Of a DNA stretch of 64,000 nt, positions 43,443-52,270 are shown piece after piece (positions within the stretch are counted from its first letter, which is position 1; the number at the start of each line of letters is the position of its first letter). Source of the DNA: Nocardioides furvisabuli. Lineage in GTDB: Bacteria > Actinomycetota > Actinomycetes > Propionibacteriales > Nocardioidaceae. The notes under the pieces are model-generated. The model saw only the letters and a list, made by a program, of their open reading frames with translations, ran no database searches and was not told the DNA's origin. A program made the position numbers and the translations under genes. The stretch is taken from contig NZ_JAIGQB010000004.1 of the NCBI RefSeq assembly GCF_021083185.1, positions 186,001 to 250,000 on the forward strand, given 5' to 3'.

Positions 43443-44918
43443 TCACCAGGACGTCGCGACGTACTGGGCCTCGAGGAACTCGAGGAGTCCCTCGGTGCTT
43501 CCTTCGCGGCCGAGCCCGCTCTGCTTGGTGCCGCCGAAGGGCGCGGCCGGGTCGGAGACCAGGCCGCGGTTGAGCCCGACCATGCCGCTCTCGAGTCCCT
43601 CGGCCAGGCGCAGGCCGCGCGCCAGGTCACGGGTGTAGAGGTAGCTGACCAAGCCGAGGTCGGTGTCGTTCACCACCGGCAGCAGGTCCTCCTCGCGATC
43701 GAAGCGGAACACGGGTGCCACGGGTCCGAAGACCTCCTCGTGGAGGATGCGGGCATCGAGCGGCACGTCGACGAGCACGGTCGGCGGGTAGAAGCAGCCG
43801 GGCCCCTCGCCGGGGCGACCGCCCACGAGGGCACGGGCCCCGCGCTCGATCGCGTCGCGCACGAGCCGGTCCACCTTCTCCACCGCCTCAGCGTTGATGA
43901 GGGGGCCGCACTGGGAGGTCTCGTCCGGCCCGGGCCCGACCGTCACCGCGGACATGCTGGCAGTGAGTCCGTCGACGAAGGCGTCGTGGACGTCGGTGTG
44001 GACGAAGAACCGGTTGGCGGCGGTGCAGGCCTGCCCGCCGTTGCGCATCTTCGCGACCATCGCCCCTTCGACGGCTGCGTCCACGTCGGCGTCGGCGAGG
44101 ACGACGAACGGGGCGTTGCCACCCAGCTCCATCGCGCTTTTGAGCACGTTGTCCGCGGCGGTGCGCAGCAGCAGCCGGCCCACCTCGGTGGAGCCGGTGA
44201 ACGACACCATCCTCGTACGCCGGTCGGTGAGCATGGTCTCCACGACGGGTCCGGGCTCCGAGGTCGTGAGGACGTTGACCACACCCGGCGGCAGGCCGAC
44301 CTCGGTGAGGATCGCCGCCACCGCCAGGGCGGTGAGGGGGGTCTCGGCAGCCGGCTTGAGGACCACCGTGCAGCCCGCAGCGAGGGCCGGGCCGATCTTG
44401 CGGGTCGCCATCGCGGCAGGGAAGTTCCACGGGGTGATGAGCACGCTGACCCCGACGGGGTGGTAGCTCACCATGAGACGGTTGGCCCCGCTCGGCGACA
44501 TGCCCAGCTGCCCGCGCAGACGCACGCCCTCCTCGGCATACCAGCGGAAGAACTCCGCCGCGTAGGCAACCTCTGAGCGTGCGTCGGCGAGCGACTTGCC
44601 GTTCTCCAGGCTGATGAGCAGCGCCAGCTCCTCGCTCCTGCCGCGCATGAGCTCGAAGGCGCGCATGAGCAGGTCTGAGCGGTGGCGGGGCGACGTCGCC
44701 GCCCACACCGGGGCCGCGGCGGCCGCCGCGTCGATGGCCGCCGCGGCATCGCTGGAGTCGGCGTCGGCGACCGTGGCGAGCACCGTGCCACTGGCGGGGT
44801 CGCGGACCTCCAGCCGTCGTCCTCCGGCGGCGGGCCGCCAGGATCCTGCCACCAGCAGGTCGGTGGGGACCTCGATCGCGTCGACGACCGAGCTCAGGGC
44901 CGCATCCATGGCCGTCAT
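43443..44918 (-). CDS. NAD(P)-dependent aldehyde dehydrogenase (succinate-semialdehyde type)
   Basis: Oxidises an aldehyde to its acid. The 491-residue product has the full family signature: cofactor region VLITPWNFPAAMATRKIGPA, KPAAETPLTA, FTGSTEVGRLL, catalytic Glu in AMELGGNAPFVVL (about 262), and catalytic Cys in NGGQACTAANRFF (about 296). VLHEEVFGPV-like ILHEEVFGPVAPVFRF and FGGTKQSGLGREGSTEGLLE close the chain. The pattern is nearest succinate-semialdehyde dehydrogenases, but specificity is not fixed by these motifs. The ATG at 44918 overlaps the alcohol dehydrogenase stop (ATGA), so the two enzymes form a coupled alcohol-to-acid pair. Confidence 0.93.
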   Translation of the reverse strand: MTAMDAALSSVVDAIEVPTDLLVAGSWRPAAGGRRLEVRDPASGTVLATVADADSSDAAAAIDAAAAAAPVWAATSPRHRSDLLMRAFELMRGRSEELALLISLENGKSLADARSEVAYAAEFFRWYAEEGVRLRGQLGMSPSGANRLMVSYHPVGVSVLITPWNFPAAMATRKIGPALAAGCTVVLKPAAETPLTALAVAAILTEVGLPPGVVNVLTTSEPGPVVETMLTDRRTRMVSFTGSTEVGRLLLRTAADNVLKSAMELGGNAPFVVLADADVDAAVEGAMVAKMRNGGQACTAANRFFVHTDVHDAFVDGLTASMSAVTVGPGPDETSQCGPLINAEAVEKVDRLVRDAIERGARALVGGRPGEGPGCFYPPTVLVDVPLDARILHEEVFGPVAPVFRFDREEDLLPVVNDTDLGLVSYLYTRDLARGLRLAEGLESGMVGLNRGLVSDPAAPFGGTKQSGLGREGSTEGLLEFLEAQYVATSW

Positions 44919-46186
44919 CGCGCGTCAGCCCCGGCAGCCAGGACCGACGTGGTCGCGGCGCTCGTGTCGCGCAGGGCCGCGCGGTCGCCGGCGTGGGCGG
45001 CGCGGACGATGTGCTCGAGGGCGTCGACGTCCAGGGTGCGGGGGTTGTTCGCGACCAGGCGCTCGGCGCCGAGCGCCTGCTCGGCGGTCCAGCGGAGCTG
45101 GTCGTGCGGCAGCCCGAGATCGGCGAGCGTGGCCGGGACGCCGACCGACGACAGCAGCGCGGCGACGCGGTCGATGGCCTCGTCGGCGAGGTCCTCGGGC
45201 GAGGCACCCGGCGTGGCGCCCATCGCCAGGGCGATCACGGCCATCTCGGGGACCCGGGTCGGCCGGTTGAACTCCATGACGTAGGGCAGGAGCGCTCCGA
45301 CCCCGATGCCGTGCGGGGTGTGGGTGAGCGCTCCGACGGGATACTGGATCGCGTGGGCAGCAGCCGTCCCCGCGGTTCCGAGGGCGAAGCCCCCAGCAGT
45401 GGCTCCAAGCATCATGGCCTCGCGTGCGGCTGGGTCGGATGGGGTCGACCAGGCACGGCGCAGGCTCCCCGCGATCAGCCTCACCCCCAGCAGCGCGAAG
45501 GTGTCGGTCAGCTCGTTCTTGCCGACGAACACGCGCTCGGTGGCGAGCTCGGCCGCCACGGGTCGCCGGATCGCGGTGAACGCCTCGATGACGTGGGAGA
45601 GCGCGTCGGCCCCGGCGCTGGCCGTGAGCGCGGGCGGGCAGCCGACGGTGAGCTCGGGGTCGCAGATCGCGGCGTGCGGGATGAGGTGGGGGCTGGAGAT
45701 GCCTACCTTGCTCACCCGCGCCGGATCGGTGAGCACGGCGACGGGCGTGACCTCCGACCCGGTCCCGGCCGTCGTCGGCAGCGCGACGACCGGCACGATC
45801 GGGCCGGGGACACGGAACTCGCCGTAGTAGTCGGCGGGCTGGCCGCCGTGGGTGAGCAGCACGGCCACCGCCTTGGCGAGGTCGAGGCAGCTGCCTCCTC
45901 CCATGCCGACCACGACGTCGGGGTCGGCCCCGGACGCGAGCTCGGCGCACTGGGTCACCTGGTGCACCGGCACGTCGGGCAGCACCTCGGCGAAGACCGT
46001 GACCTGGACCCCAGCGTTCTCGAGAAGCCGGACGAGGTCCTCGAACTCGGACGTCGCACCGAAGCGGGCATCGGTGCAGACCAGGGCCCGCGACCCGAGA
46101 CTGGCGGTCACGGTCCCGAGAGCGTGCCGCTGCCCGGCTCCGAACAGGACCTGTTGCGGTCCGCGTAGGACGCCGAGCATGCTCAT
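44915..46186 (-). CDS. Iron-containing (group III) alcohol dehydrogenase
   Basis: A 423-residue metal-dependent alcohol dehydrogenase, a family that also contains maleylacetate reductases. The NAD-binding region has VVGMGGGSCLDLAKAVAVLL (about 97). VALPTTAGTGSEVTPVAVLT follows near 138. Iron ligands are in SAGADALSHVIEAF (about 205) and in the later LTHTPHGIGVGALLPYVMEF (about 292). The ATG at 46186 is used because the conserved chain begins MSMLGVLRGPQQVLFGAGQR; GGAGCTCCC precedes it. It is divergent from the GntR regulator gene, with a candidate operator between them. Coupled to the aldehyde dehydrogenase. Confidence 0.91.
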   Translation of the reverse strand: MSMLGVLRGPQQVLFGAGQRHALGTVTASLGSRALVCTDARFGATSEFEDLVRLLENAGVQVTVFAEVLPDVPVHQVTQCAELASGADPDVVVGMGGGSCLDLAKAVAVLLTHGGQPADYYGEFRVPGPIVPVVALPTTAGTGSEVTPVAVLTDPARVSKVGISSPHLIPHAAICDPELTVGCPPALTASAGADALSHVIEAFTAIRRPVAAELATERVFVGKNELTDTFALLGVRLIAGSLRRAWSTPSDPAAREAMMLGATAGGFALGTAGTAAAHAIQYPVGALTHTPHGIGVGALLPYVMEFNRPTRVPEMAVIALAMGATPGASPEDLADEAIDRVAALLSSVGVPATLADLGLPHDQLRWTAEQALGAERLVANNPRTLDVDALEHIVRAAHAGDRAALRDTSAATTSVLAAGADAR

Positions 46187-46252
46187 GGGAGCTCCGGGAG
46201 ATAGTCGGTGCGACAGGACCTGGCCGGGAGAAGGACGTCCACAGCAATTTCC

Positions 46253-46267
46253 TATACGATCTGATGG
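46253..46267. promoter_or_regulatory. Candidate GntR operator in the divergent dehydrogenase/regulator gap
   Basis: TATACGATCTGATGG lies in an AT-rich patch between the divergent starts (46186 and 46341). Its nine-base core CGATCTGAT recurs exactly at 47119-47127 before the DJ-1 gene. TATA in the same patch may also be part of a -10 box. Confidence 0.45.
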
Positions 46268-46340
46268 CGAGAGCATGGGGCAGTCACCCCGGCGCTGTCA
46301 ACCGAGCACTCGGACGAAGTGCGAGAAAGGATTCCCCCAG

Positions 46341-47048
46341 GTGAATGGCGAACCAGGACCACTGCAGGACGACGGAAGACCGGCGCGCGCCAGCGGGCGC
46401 CTGGCCGACGAGGTGTACGACACCCTCCTCGGACAGCTGATGTCCCTGCGGATCGTGCCGGACTCCCGGGTCACCATCGACGCGCTGGCCCGGGAGCTGG
46501 GCGTCTCGCAGACACCGATCCGGGACGCCCTCAACCGGATGGAGGCCGACGGGTTGGTCGTGCGGGTGCCCAATGCCGGCTACCGGATCCCCCCGCAGAT
46601 CACCCGCGCCAGGTTCGAGGACATGGTGGAGCTGCGACTCCTCCTCGAGCCGGCGGCAGCGCGCCGCGCCGCGGAACGCGCCTCCAGGCAGCAGGTCGAC
46701 GACCTCCGGCGGATGCTCGAGGAGATGGCCGAGCTCGCCGACGGCGACGGCCACCTGGCCTACGGCTCCTTCGGCCTGCGCGATGCCGCCTTCCACGACC
46801 TCGTCGCCGCGAGCGCCGGCAACCAGCTGGTCCGGGAAGCGCTGGCGCGGCTGCACACCCACGTGCACCTCTTCCGGTTGGTCTACGACACCGAGGTCAC
46901 CTATCTCGCGATGGGCGAGCACGACGCCGTGCTCGCCGGGGTCGCGGCACGGGACCCCGACGCCGCCGCCTACGCCATGCGCCAGCACATCCTGTTGTCG
47001 CGCGACCGGTTCCGACGCCTCTTCGAGGCCTCCGAAGGTGCCCAGTAG
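46341..47048 (+). CDS. GntR family regulator, FadR/FCD subgroup
   Basis: A 235-residue regulator. The winged helix at about 18-85 contains VTIDALARELGVSQTPIRDA and LNRMEADGLVVRVPNAGYRI. The helical FCD effector domain follows from about 95: FEDMVELRLLLEPAAARRAA, then RDAAFHDLVAASAGNQLV with the metal-binding Asp and His, and HDAVLAGVAARDPDAAAYAM with HILLSRDRF. The GTG at 46341 is preceded by AAAGGA. It is divergent from the alcohol/aldehyde dehydrogenase pair and upstream of the DJ-1 and hydrolase genes. Shared sequence blocks in both promoters suggest it controls both directions. Confidence 0.9.
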   Translation: MNGEPGPLQDDGRPARASGRLADEVYDTLLGQLMSLRIVPDSRVTIDALARELGVSQTPIRDALNRMEADGLVVRVPNAGYRIPPQITRARFEDMVELRLLLEPAAARRAAERASRQQVDDLRRMLEEMAELADGDGHLAYGSFGLRDAAFHDLVAASAGNQLVREALARLHTHVHLFRLVYDTEVTYLAMGEHDAVLAGVAARDPDAAAYAMRQHILLSRDRFRRLFEASEGAQ

Positions 47049-47105
47049 ACGGCCCGAGGCTTGACGCGTGAGCCCCGTCACGTCATTGTTGGCCATCCCC
47101 ATTGA

Positions 47106-47127
47106 ATCCGATCGGATCCGATCTGAT
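47106..47127. promoter_or_regulatory. Overlapping palindromes upstream of the DJ-1 gene, candidate GntR operator
   Basis: ATCCGATCGGAT (47106-47117) and GATCGGATCCGATC (47110-47123) are exact overlapping palindromes, running into CGATCTGAT (47119-47127), which is shared with 46257-46265. They lie 42-63 bases before the GTG of the DJ-1 gene. Confidence 0.5.
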
Positions 47128-47168
47128 TGCCTGCGGGTCCATCCACAGCAAGTGCAAGGAGAACACAG

Positions 47169-47738
47169 GTGCCCAGAGCGCTGCTCCTGACCGGCGACGC
47201 CGCCGAGGAGCTCGACACCATGTACCCCTACTACCGCGTGCAGGAGGGCGGCTGGGACGTCGACGTCGCCTCGCTCACGATGCGCGACATCCAGCTCGTC
47301 ATCCACGAGTTCGACCCCAACTCCGACGCCTACGTCGAGAAGAACGGCCGCAAGCTGCCGGTCGACGTGCCGTGGGCCGATGTGGACGTGGAGCTCTACG
47401 ACGCGCTGATCATCCCCGGCGGTCGCGCCCCCGAGTGGATCCGCGTCGACGCCGACGTGCGCCGGATCACCGAGCACTTCTTCGCCCGCAACCTCCCCAT
47501 CGCGCTGGTGTGCCACGGCGCCCAGGTGCCCGCCGTCTACGGTCTCCTGAAAGGCCGTCGGACCGCGTGCTTCCCCCCCATCACGGGTGACATGGAGAAC
47601 GCGGGGGCAACCGTCGTCGACGCACCCGACGTCGTGGACGGCAACCTGGTCTCGTGCCGGGGATGGCCCGACATGCCCCACTTCGGTCGCGCGATGATGA
47701 AGCTCTTCTCCGAGTCCGTGGGCGTCGAGTCCGCATGA
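47169..47738 (+). CDS. DJ-1/PfpI family protein
   Basis: A 189-residue glutamine-amidotransferase-like (DJ-1/PfpI) protein; members include glyoxalases, deglycases, proteases and amidases. YDALIIPGGRAPEWIRVDAD (about 75) and the nucleophile elbow PIALVCHGAQVPAVYGLL with Cys near 117 followed by His are clear. An acidic residue near the loop PGGRAPE may complete the site. The GTG at 47169 is chosen for the perfect AAGGAG seven bases upstream. It precedes the alpha/beta hydrolase by 16 bases and probably forms an operon with it. The role in the neighbouring alcohol/aldehyde pathway is unknown; protection against reactive aldehydes is one possibility (inference). Confidence 0.88.
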   Translation: MPRALLLTGDAAEELDTMYPYYRVQEGGWDVDVASLTMRDIQLVIHEFDPNSDAYVEKNGRKLPVDVPWADVDVELYDALIIPGGRAPEWIRVDADVRRITEHFFARNLPIALVCHGAQVPAVYGLLKGRRTACFPPITGDMENAGATVVDAPDVVDGNLVSCRGWPDMPHFGRAMMKLFSESVGVESA

Positions 47739-47754
47739 CGTCGGGGCCGCGGCC

Positions 47755-48564
47755 TTGACGACGCTGCGGACCGTCGACGTCCAAGGTTCCCCTGTCCGGG
47801 TCCTCGACACCGGTTCCGGACCGTCGGTGCTCTTCCTCCACGGCTCCGGCCCCGGCACCACCGGGGCCGGAGCCTGGTCGGCGACGGCGCGGAACCTCGG
47901 GGCGGCGTGGCACGTCGTCGCGCCGGACCAGGCGGGGTTCGGCGCGACCCCCCTGCCACCCGGCTCCCGTGGCGGGCTGCGGGCGTGGGTCGAGCAGGCC
48001 GCAGCGCTGATGGAGGCGTTGTCCGTCGAGACCTACGCGGTGGTGGGTCACTCCATGGGAGGGGCTGTGGCCCTGGCGCTCGCCGCGGCGTACCCGGACC
48101 GGGTGACGCACGTGGTGGCGGTGTCGACGATGGGCGCGCCAGGGGCGGGGCTGTCCGTCGACCTCGATGCGTTGTGGGCGGCTCCGCCCGGACGGGCCGG
48201 GGCGCGAGACATGCTGCGCCGACTTCTGCACGACCAGTCCCTCGTGACAGATTCGGCCGTGCGAGACCGGGCAGAGGCGATGGAGGCCGGAGCCACCGCC
48301 TTCGCGCCGATCTTTCCCGCTCCTCGGGAGCGCTGGGTCGACGACCTCACCCTGCCTGCCTCGACGCTCGCGCTGGTCGGCGCTCCTGTCCTGCTCGTCC
48401 ACGGCGCCCAGGACCGTGTGACTCCCCTGCGAACTGCTGCCCTTCCGCTCCTCCAGTGCGTGGAGGACGTACGGCTGCACGTGCTCGGACGCTGCGGTCA
48501 CGTACCCGCGGTGGAGCATCCGGAGTGCTTCCGGCGCCTCCTGACGGCCTTCCTCGAAGCATGA
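47755..48564 (+). CDS. Alpha/beta hydrolase (BphD/HsaD-like appearance)
   Basis: A 269-residue serine hydrolase: oxyanion region LFLHGSGPGTTGAGAWSATA, nucleophile elbow VVGHSMGGAVALALA (Ser near 98), acid VLLVHGAQDRVTPL (Asp near 220) and terminal His in GRCGHVPAVEHPE (about 247). The HGSGPG opening resembles meta-cleavage-product hydrolases, but such enzymes act on many substrates. The TTG at 47755 is used because the ATG at 47735-47737 leads to an early stop in another frame. It is 16 bases downstream of the DJ-1 gene. Sequence after the stop (48565-48879) looks degraded. Confidence 0.88.
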   Translation: MTTLRTVDVQGSPVRVLDTGSGPSVLFLHGSGPGTTGAGAWSATARNLGAAWHVVAPDQAGFGATPLPPGSRGGLRAWVEQAAALMEALSVETYAVVGHSMGGAVALALAAAYPDRVTHVVAVSTMGAPGAGLSVDLDALWAAPPGRAGARDMLRRLLHDQSLVTDSAVRDRAEAMEAGATAFAPIFPAPRERWVDDLTLPASTLALVGAPVLLVHGAQDRVTPLRTAALPLLQCVEDVRLHVLGRCGHVPAVEHPECFRRLLTAFLEA

Positions 48565-48879
48565 CCTGTTTCTCCTCGAAGTTCGGCGCGGCTCCGATCC
48601 GGCCGGCCTGGCCACCTCCGCAACCACCGCGCGCTGTCCGCGGGCGTGCGCACGATCGCGTCCCGCACCGCGCGCAGGTGCTGCTCGACGAGCTGCTGCC
48701 GGCCGGTGTCGTGGACTCGCCCCCGGGCCTTCCACGTGGGCACGCACATCGCCACGTCCCGGCAGGGCCTGTGCGACTCCGAGGACCCCGCGGTCGGTGC
48801 GGTCTTCTGCGTCGACGTGCATGTGGAGGGAGCGCCGGTCGCGACGTACGGCGCGTGACGGACCGTCGCCGCGCGCGCC
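48565..48879 (+). pseudogene. Possible gene remnant between the hydrolase and the reductase genes
   Basis: About 315 bases without a confident gene. A short plus-strand reading ending at 48858 (AFHVGTHIATSRQGLCDSED, then VFCVDVHVEGAPVATYGA) looks protein-like, while upstream protein-like pieces (RTIASRTAR, then QVLLDELLPAGVV) lie in different frames. This suggests the eroded C-terminus of a lost gene. I cannot name the family. A spurious reading of GC-rich sequence is the alternative. Confidence 0.3.
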
Positions 48880-50052
48880 TCAGACCGTCTCGAACCGGAT
48901 CCCGGCCGCCTGCAGCCGCGCGAGCAGCGCGTCGCCCATCGCCTGGGCGGGCGTGACCTGGCCCGAGGTCTCGGGATTGTCGTCGAGGGCCAGGCACAGT
49001 GCGGCCTCGGACAGCATCTTGGCCGTCTCGGTGTAGCCCGGGTCGCCTCCGGAGACGCGGGTGCGGACGGTCTGCCCACCGGCCTCACCGACGAAGTCGA
49101 CGGTGAACCACGACTTCTCGCGCTTCGACGCGTCGGGGCCCGAGCCCTGCGGCACCTTGCCCTTGAGGAACTCACGCACCGGCTTGAGCTGTGCGGCCAC
49201 CGTGAGCAGCCCGACGCCGGCCGCACCACCGGCGGCGTAGCGCAGCGTCTTGGTGCCGGCCCAGTGGGAGTAGCGGAACCTCGGGCCGTACGCCGGCAGC
49301 GCGGCCCCGCTGCGCGCGACGACGATCGGGTCGATGGTCGGCAGCGGGAGCAGCCAGTAGCCGAGCACCGGGTCGCGGTGCGGCTTGCCGCTGACCGAGC
49401 GCGACGACCGGCCCTCGGGACGCACCTCGGCGCGGCGGCGGGCGGCGTAGGTCTTCTTCATCTGCGCCGCCCGGGCGAACTGGTCCAGCGCGGAGTGGAA
49501 GGTGCCGCCCGAGAAGGTGCCGGCCGAGCGGACCACGCCGCGCAGCGTGATCGGCTGGTCGGACGGCAGCTGCTGAACGGTGTAGTAGGCGCCGAGGTCG
49601 TGGGGGATCGAGTCGAAGCCGCAGGCGTGGACCAGCCGGGCGCCGGTGCGAACCGCGGTCTGGTGGTGGGCGAGGAAGGACTGGTCGACGAACTCGGGCT
49701 CGCCGGTGAGGTCGAGGTAGTCGGTGCCGGCCTCGGCGCACGCCGCGACGAGCGGCCCGCCGTGCTGGAGGTAGGGACCGATGGTGGTCGCGACGACGCG
49801 GGCCTGGCGGGCGACGTCGGCCAGCGCGGCGGGGTCGGCCGAGTCGGCGACCAGCACCTGGACGTCTGCCGCCGCCGGTCCGCTGAGCCGCTGGCGCACG
49901 GCCTCGAGCTTCTCGGCGTTGCGCCCGGCGATCGCCCAGCGCAGCCCGGCCGGGGCGTGCGCGGCGAGGTAGTCGGCGGTGAGCCCACCGGTGAAGCCGG
50001 TGGCCCCGAAGAGCACGATGTCGAAGGGCCGGTCGAGGTGGCGGTCGCTCAT
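48880..50052 (-). CDS. Saccharopine-dehydrogenase-like NAD(P)-binding reductase (trans-acting enoyl reductase type)
   Basis: A 390-residue protein with an N-terminal Rossmann fold: DIVLFGATGFTGGLTADYLA (about 11-30), WAIAGRNAEKLEAVRQRL, then VVATTIGPYLQHGGPLVAAC and GTDYLDLTGEPEFVDQSF. HACGFDSIPHDLGAYYTV is typical of the actinobacterial saccharopine-dehydrogenase-like group, which includes the mycobacterial trans-acting enoyl reductase of phthiocerol lipid synthesis. There is no lipid gene cluster here, so the substrate is unknown. A hydrophobic stretch near 290 (AGGAAGVGLLTVAA) may associate it with membrane. It is divergent from the beta-propeller gene by 52 bases. Confidence 0.87.
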   Translation of the reverse strand: MSDRHLDRPFDIVLFGATGFTGGLTADYLAAHAPAGLRWAIAGRNAEKLEAVRQRLSGPAAADVQVLVADSADPAALADVARQARVVATTIGPYLQHGGPLVAACAEAGTDYLDLTGEPEFVDQSFLAHHQTAVRTGARLVHACGFDSIPHDLGAYYTVQQLPSDQPITLRGVVRSAGTFSGGTFHSALDQFARAAQMKKTYAARRRAEVRPEGRSSRSVSGKPHRDPVLGYWLLPLPTIDPIVVARSGAALPAYGPRFRYSHWAGTKTLRYAAGGAAGVGLLTVAAQLKPVREFLKGKVPQGSGPDASKREKSWFTVDFVGEAGGQTVRTRVSGGDPGYTETAKMLSEAALCLALDDNPETSGQVTPAQAMGDALLARLQAAGIRFETV

Positions 50053-50104
50053 CGCGCCATCGTGTCACGCGGAACCGCGGCCGCCGCGGGGCCGTCCCAC
50101 GACC

Positions 50105-51946
50105 ATGAGCCTGCGCCGGACCACCACCAGCATCGCCGCCGTCACCTGCCTCGGCGTCGCGGCCGGCGTGGGCTACGTCGTCGGCGACTCCCCCGCGCCC
50201 ACCACCGCCCCGCCGATCGCGCTCGCCAACGCCGACCTGACCGCGGCCGGGAGCTGCGAGGAGCTGCTCGACTCCTACGTCGAGCGCGCGCTCGAGCAGG
50301 TCGGCCCCTACGGCTGGGGGTCCGGCATCATCGCCTTCGACTCGCTCGGCGGGTCCGACGCCGGCGAGTCCGCGGGCATCGAGCGGGCGGCCGGCGTGAG
50401 CACGTCGCGCAGCACGAGCAACGAGTCGGGCACCAACGTCCAGGAGGTCGGTGTCGACGAGTCCGACGTCGTCAAGGTCGCCGGGTCCCTGCTGCTGCGC
50501 CTGCGGGAGGGCGAGCTGCTGGCCTACGACGTCTCCGGCGACGAGCCGAGGCTGCTGTCCACCACCGCGCTGGACGACGCCCGCGGCACCGACTGGCCCG
50601 GCGGCCCCGGCGGCGAGCTCCTGCTGGTCGACGGGCGAGCCGTCGTGCTGGGCTCCTCGTCCGACGGCCTGGCGACCACGGTCACCACGGTCGACCTCTC
50701 CGACCCGACGTCCCCCGCGGTCGTCGACGCCACCACCGTGCGCGGCAGGGTGTCCGCGGCCCGGCTGCACGGCGACGTGGTGCGCATCGTGCTGGTCAAC
50801 GGCCTGCCCGAGCTCGACTTCTCCTCCCCCGACGGCACCTTCGGCCAGATCCGCGCGCAGCTGCGCAACCGGGCGCTGGTCCGCGAGACGACGCTCGCCG
50901 ACTGGCTGCCGACCGTCGACGGCGAACCGGTCGTGGCCTGCGAGGACGTCGCGGTCCCCGACGACGCCGTGCCGCTCGGCACGACGACCGTCGTCGCCCT
51001 CGACCCCGCCTCCCCGGCCGACCGCACGTCGACGGCGGTCGCCACGGACTCCGACACGTCGTACTTCTCCACCGACCGCTTCTACCTCGCTGCCGGCTCG
51101 CCGGCGTGGGGCTGGGGCGACTGCTTCGACTGCCGCCCGGGCCCGGGATCCGGCGGCACCACGCCGATCTACGCCTTCGCGCTCGACGGGACGGACACGA
51201 CGTACGTCGCCTCGGGCGAGGTCGAGGGCACCATCGCGGACCGCTGGTCGATGGACGGCGTCGGCGGATCGCTGCGGGTCGCGGTCGGGGCCAGCAGCGA
51301 GACCGGCAACTTCAACTCCGTGCTCACCCTGCGCGAGGACGGCTCCCGGCTCGTCGAGGAGGGCCGCGTCGACCGGCTCGGTGTCGACGAGGAGATCAAG
51401 TCGGTGCGGTGGTTCGACGACCTCGCGATCGTGGTGACCTTCCGCCAGACCGACCCGCTCTACGCCATCGACCTCAGCGACCCGGCCGCCCCGCGGCTGC
51501 TCGGCGAGCTGAAGATCCCCGGGTTCAGCGAGTACCTCCACCCGCTGGGCGAGCAGCGGCTGATCGGGGTCGGGCAGGACGCCACCCTCGACGGCGTGAC
51601 CCGCGGCGCGCAGGCGGCGCTCTTCGACGTCACCGACCTCACCGCGCCGCGCCAGCTGGACGTGGTCCGCTACCCCCAGCACAGCCAGGCCGGCGCCGGT
51701 CTCGACCCGCGCCAGTTCACCTGGCTGCCCGAGCAGCGGGTCGCGCTGACGGTCGTCTCTCAGGGCTGGACCGGCACCACCGGCTGGGTCTCGGTGCTGT
51801 CGCTCGACGGCGGGTCGATGAGCAACCGCATGGTCGAGGTCGAGCACGGCAGCGACGTGGCCGACGTACGCCTGGTGCCGCTGGCGTCGGGCCGGGTGGT
51901 GCTGGTGACGGGCGAGGACGTCAGCTTCTTCTCCCTCGCTGGTTGA
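50105..51946 (+). CDS. Secreted beta-propeller domain protein
   Basis: A 613-residue exported protein with an N-terminal signal or anchor (about 8-26, SIAAVTCLGVAAGVGYVV) and the beta-propeller domain family found in bacteria and archaea. The characteristic opening is TNVQEVGVDESDVVKVAGSL near 120, where the chain then reads out repeated blades (AIDLSDPAAPRLLGELKIPG, then FSEYLHPLGEQRLIGVGQDA). Function in the family is unknown; peptide or wall interaction is possible. The ATG at 50105 is the first with a signal sequence. The stop codon is part of a dispersed repeat (GGTTGAG) at 51941. Confidence 0.85.
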   Translation: MSLRRTTTSIAAVTCLGVAAGVGYVVGDSPAPTTAPPIALANADLTAAGSCEELLDSYVERALEQVGPYGWGSGIIAFDSLGGSDAGESAGIERAAGVSTSRSTSNESGTNVQEVGVDESDVVKVAGSLLLRLREGELLAYDVSGDEPRLLSTTALDDARGTDWPGGPGGELLLVDGRAVVLGSSSDGLATTVTTVDLSDPTSPAVVDATTVRGRVSAARLHGDVVRIVLVNGLPELDFSSPDGTFGQIRAQLRNRALVRETTLADWLPTVDGEPVVACEDVAVPDDAVPLGTTTVVALDPASPADRTSTAVATDSDTSYFSTDRFYLAAGSPAWGWGDCFDCRPGPGSGGTTPIYAFALDGTDTTYVASGEVEGTIADRWSMDGVGGSLRVAVGASSETGNFNSVLTLREDGSRLVEEGRVDRLGVDEEIKSVRWFDDLAIVVTFRQTDPLYAIDLSDPAAPRLLGELKIPGFSEYLHPLGEQRLIGVGQDATLDGVTRGAQAALFDVTDLTAPRQLDVVRYPQHSQAGAGLDPRQFTWLPEQRVALTVVSQGWTGTTGWVSVLSLDGGSMSNRMVEVEHGSDVADVRLVPLASGRVVLVTGEDVSFFSLAG

Positions 51947-51975
51947 GGGGTGCGAGCGGAGCGAGGCTCGAAACC
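51941..51975. repeat. Short palindromic element at the end of the beta-propeller gene
   Basis: GGTTGAG (51941-51947) and CTCGAAACC (51967-51975) form interrupted inverted arms around GTGCGAGCGGAGCGAG. The gene's TGA lies inside the left arm. The pattern resembles short repeats I associate with Nocardioides-type genomes, but only this copy is in the window. Confidence 0.5.
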
Positions 51976-51991
51976 GGCGCACTGTCGGACG

Positions 51992-51997
51992 TACGCT
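51992..51997 (+). promoter_or_regulatory. Putative -10 box (TACGCT) for the DUF2277 gene
   Basis: TACGCT ends seven bases before the ATG at 52005, with no Shine-Dalgarno sequence, matching the leaderless pattern of other genes in the window. Confidence 0.3.
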
Positions 51998-52004
51998 CGG
52001 TCGC

Positions 52005-52270
52005 ATGTGCCGCAACATCCGCCCGCTCAACAACTTCGAGCCGCCCGCGACGCGCGAGGAGGTCACCGCCGCGGCGCTGCAGTACGTCCGCAAGGTGGCC
52101 GGCACGACGAAGCCGTCGCAGGCCAAGGAGGAGGCGTTCCACGCCGCCGTGAAGGAGATCGCGCACATCACCGAGCACCTGCTCGACGACCTGGTCACCA
52201 CCGCGGCGCCGAAGAACCGCGAGGTCGAGGCCGAGAAGGCCCGCGCCCGGGCCCGGGTGAGGTACGGCGC

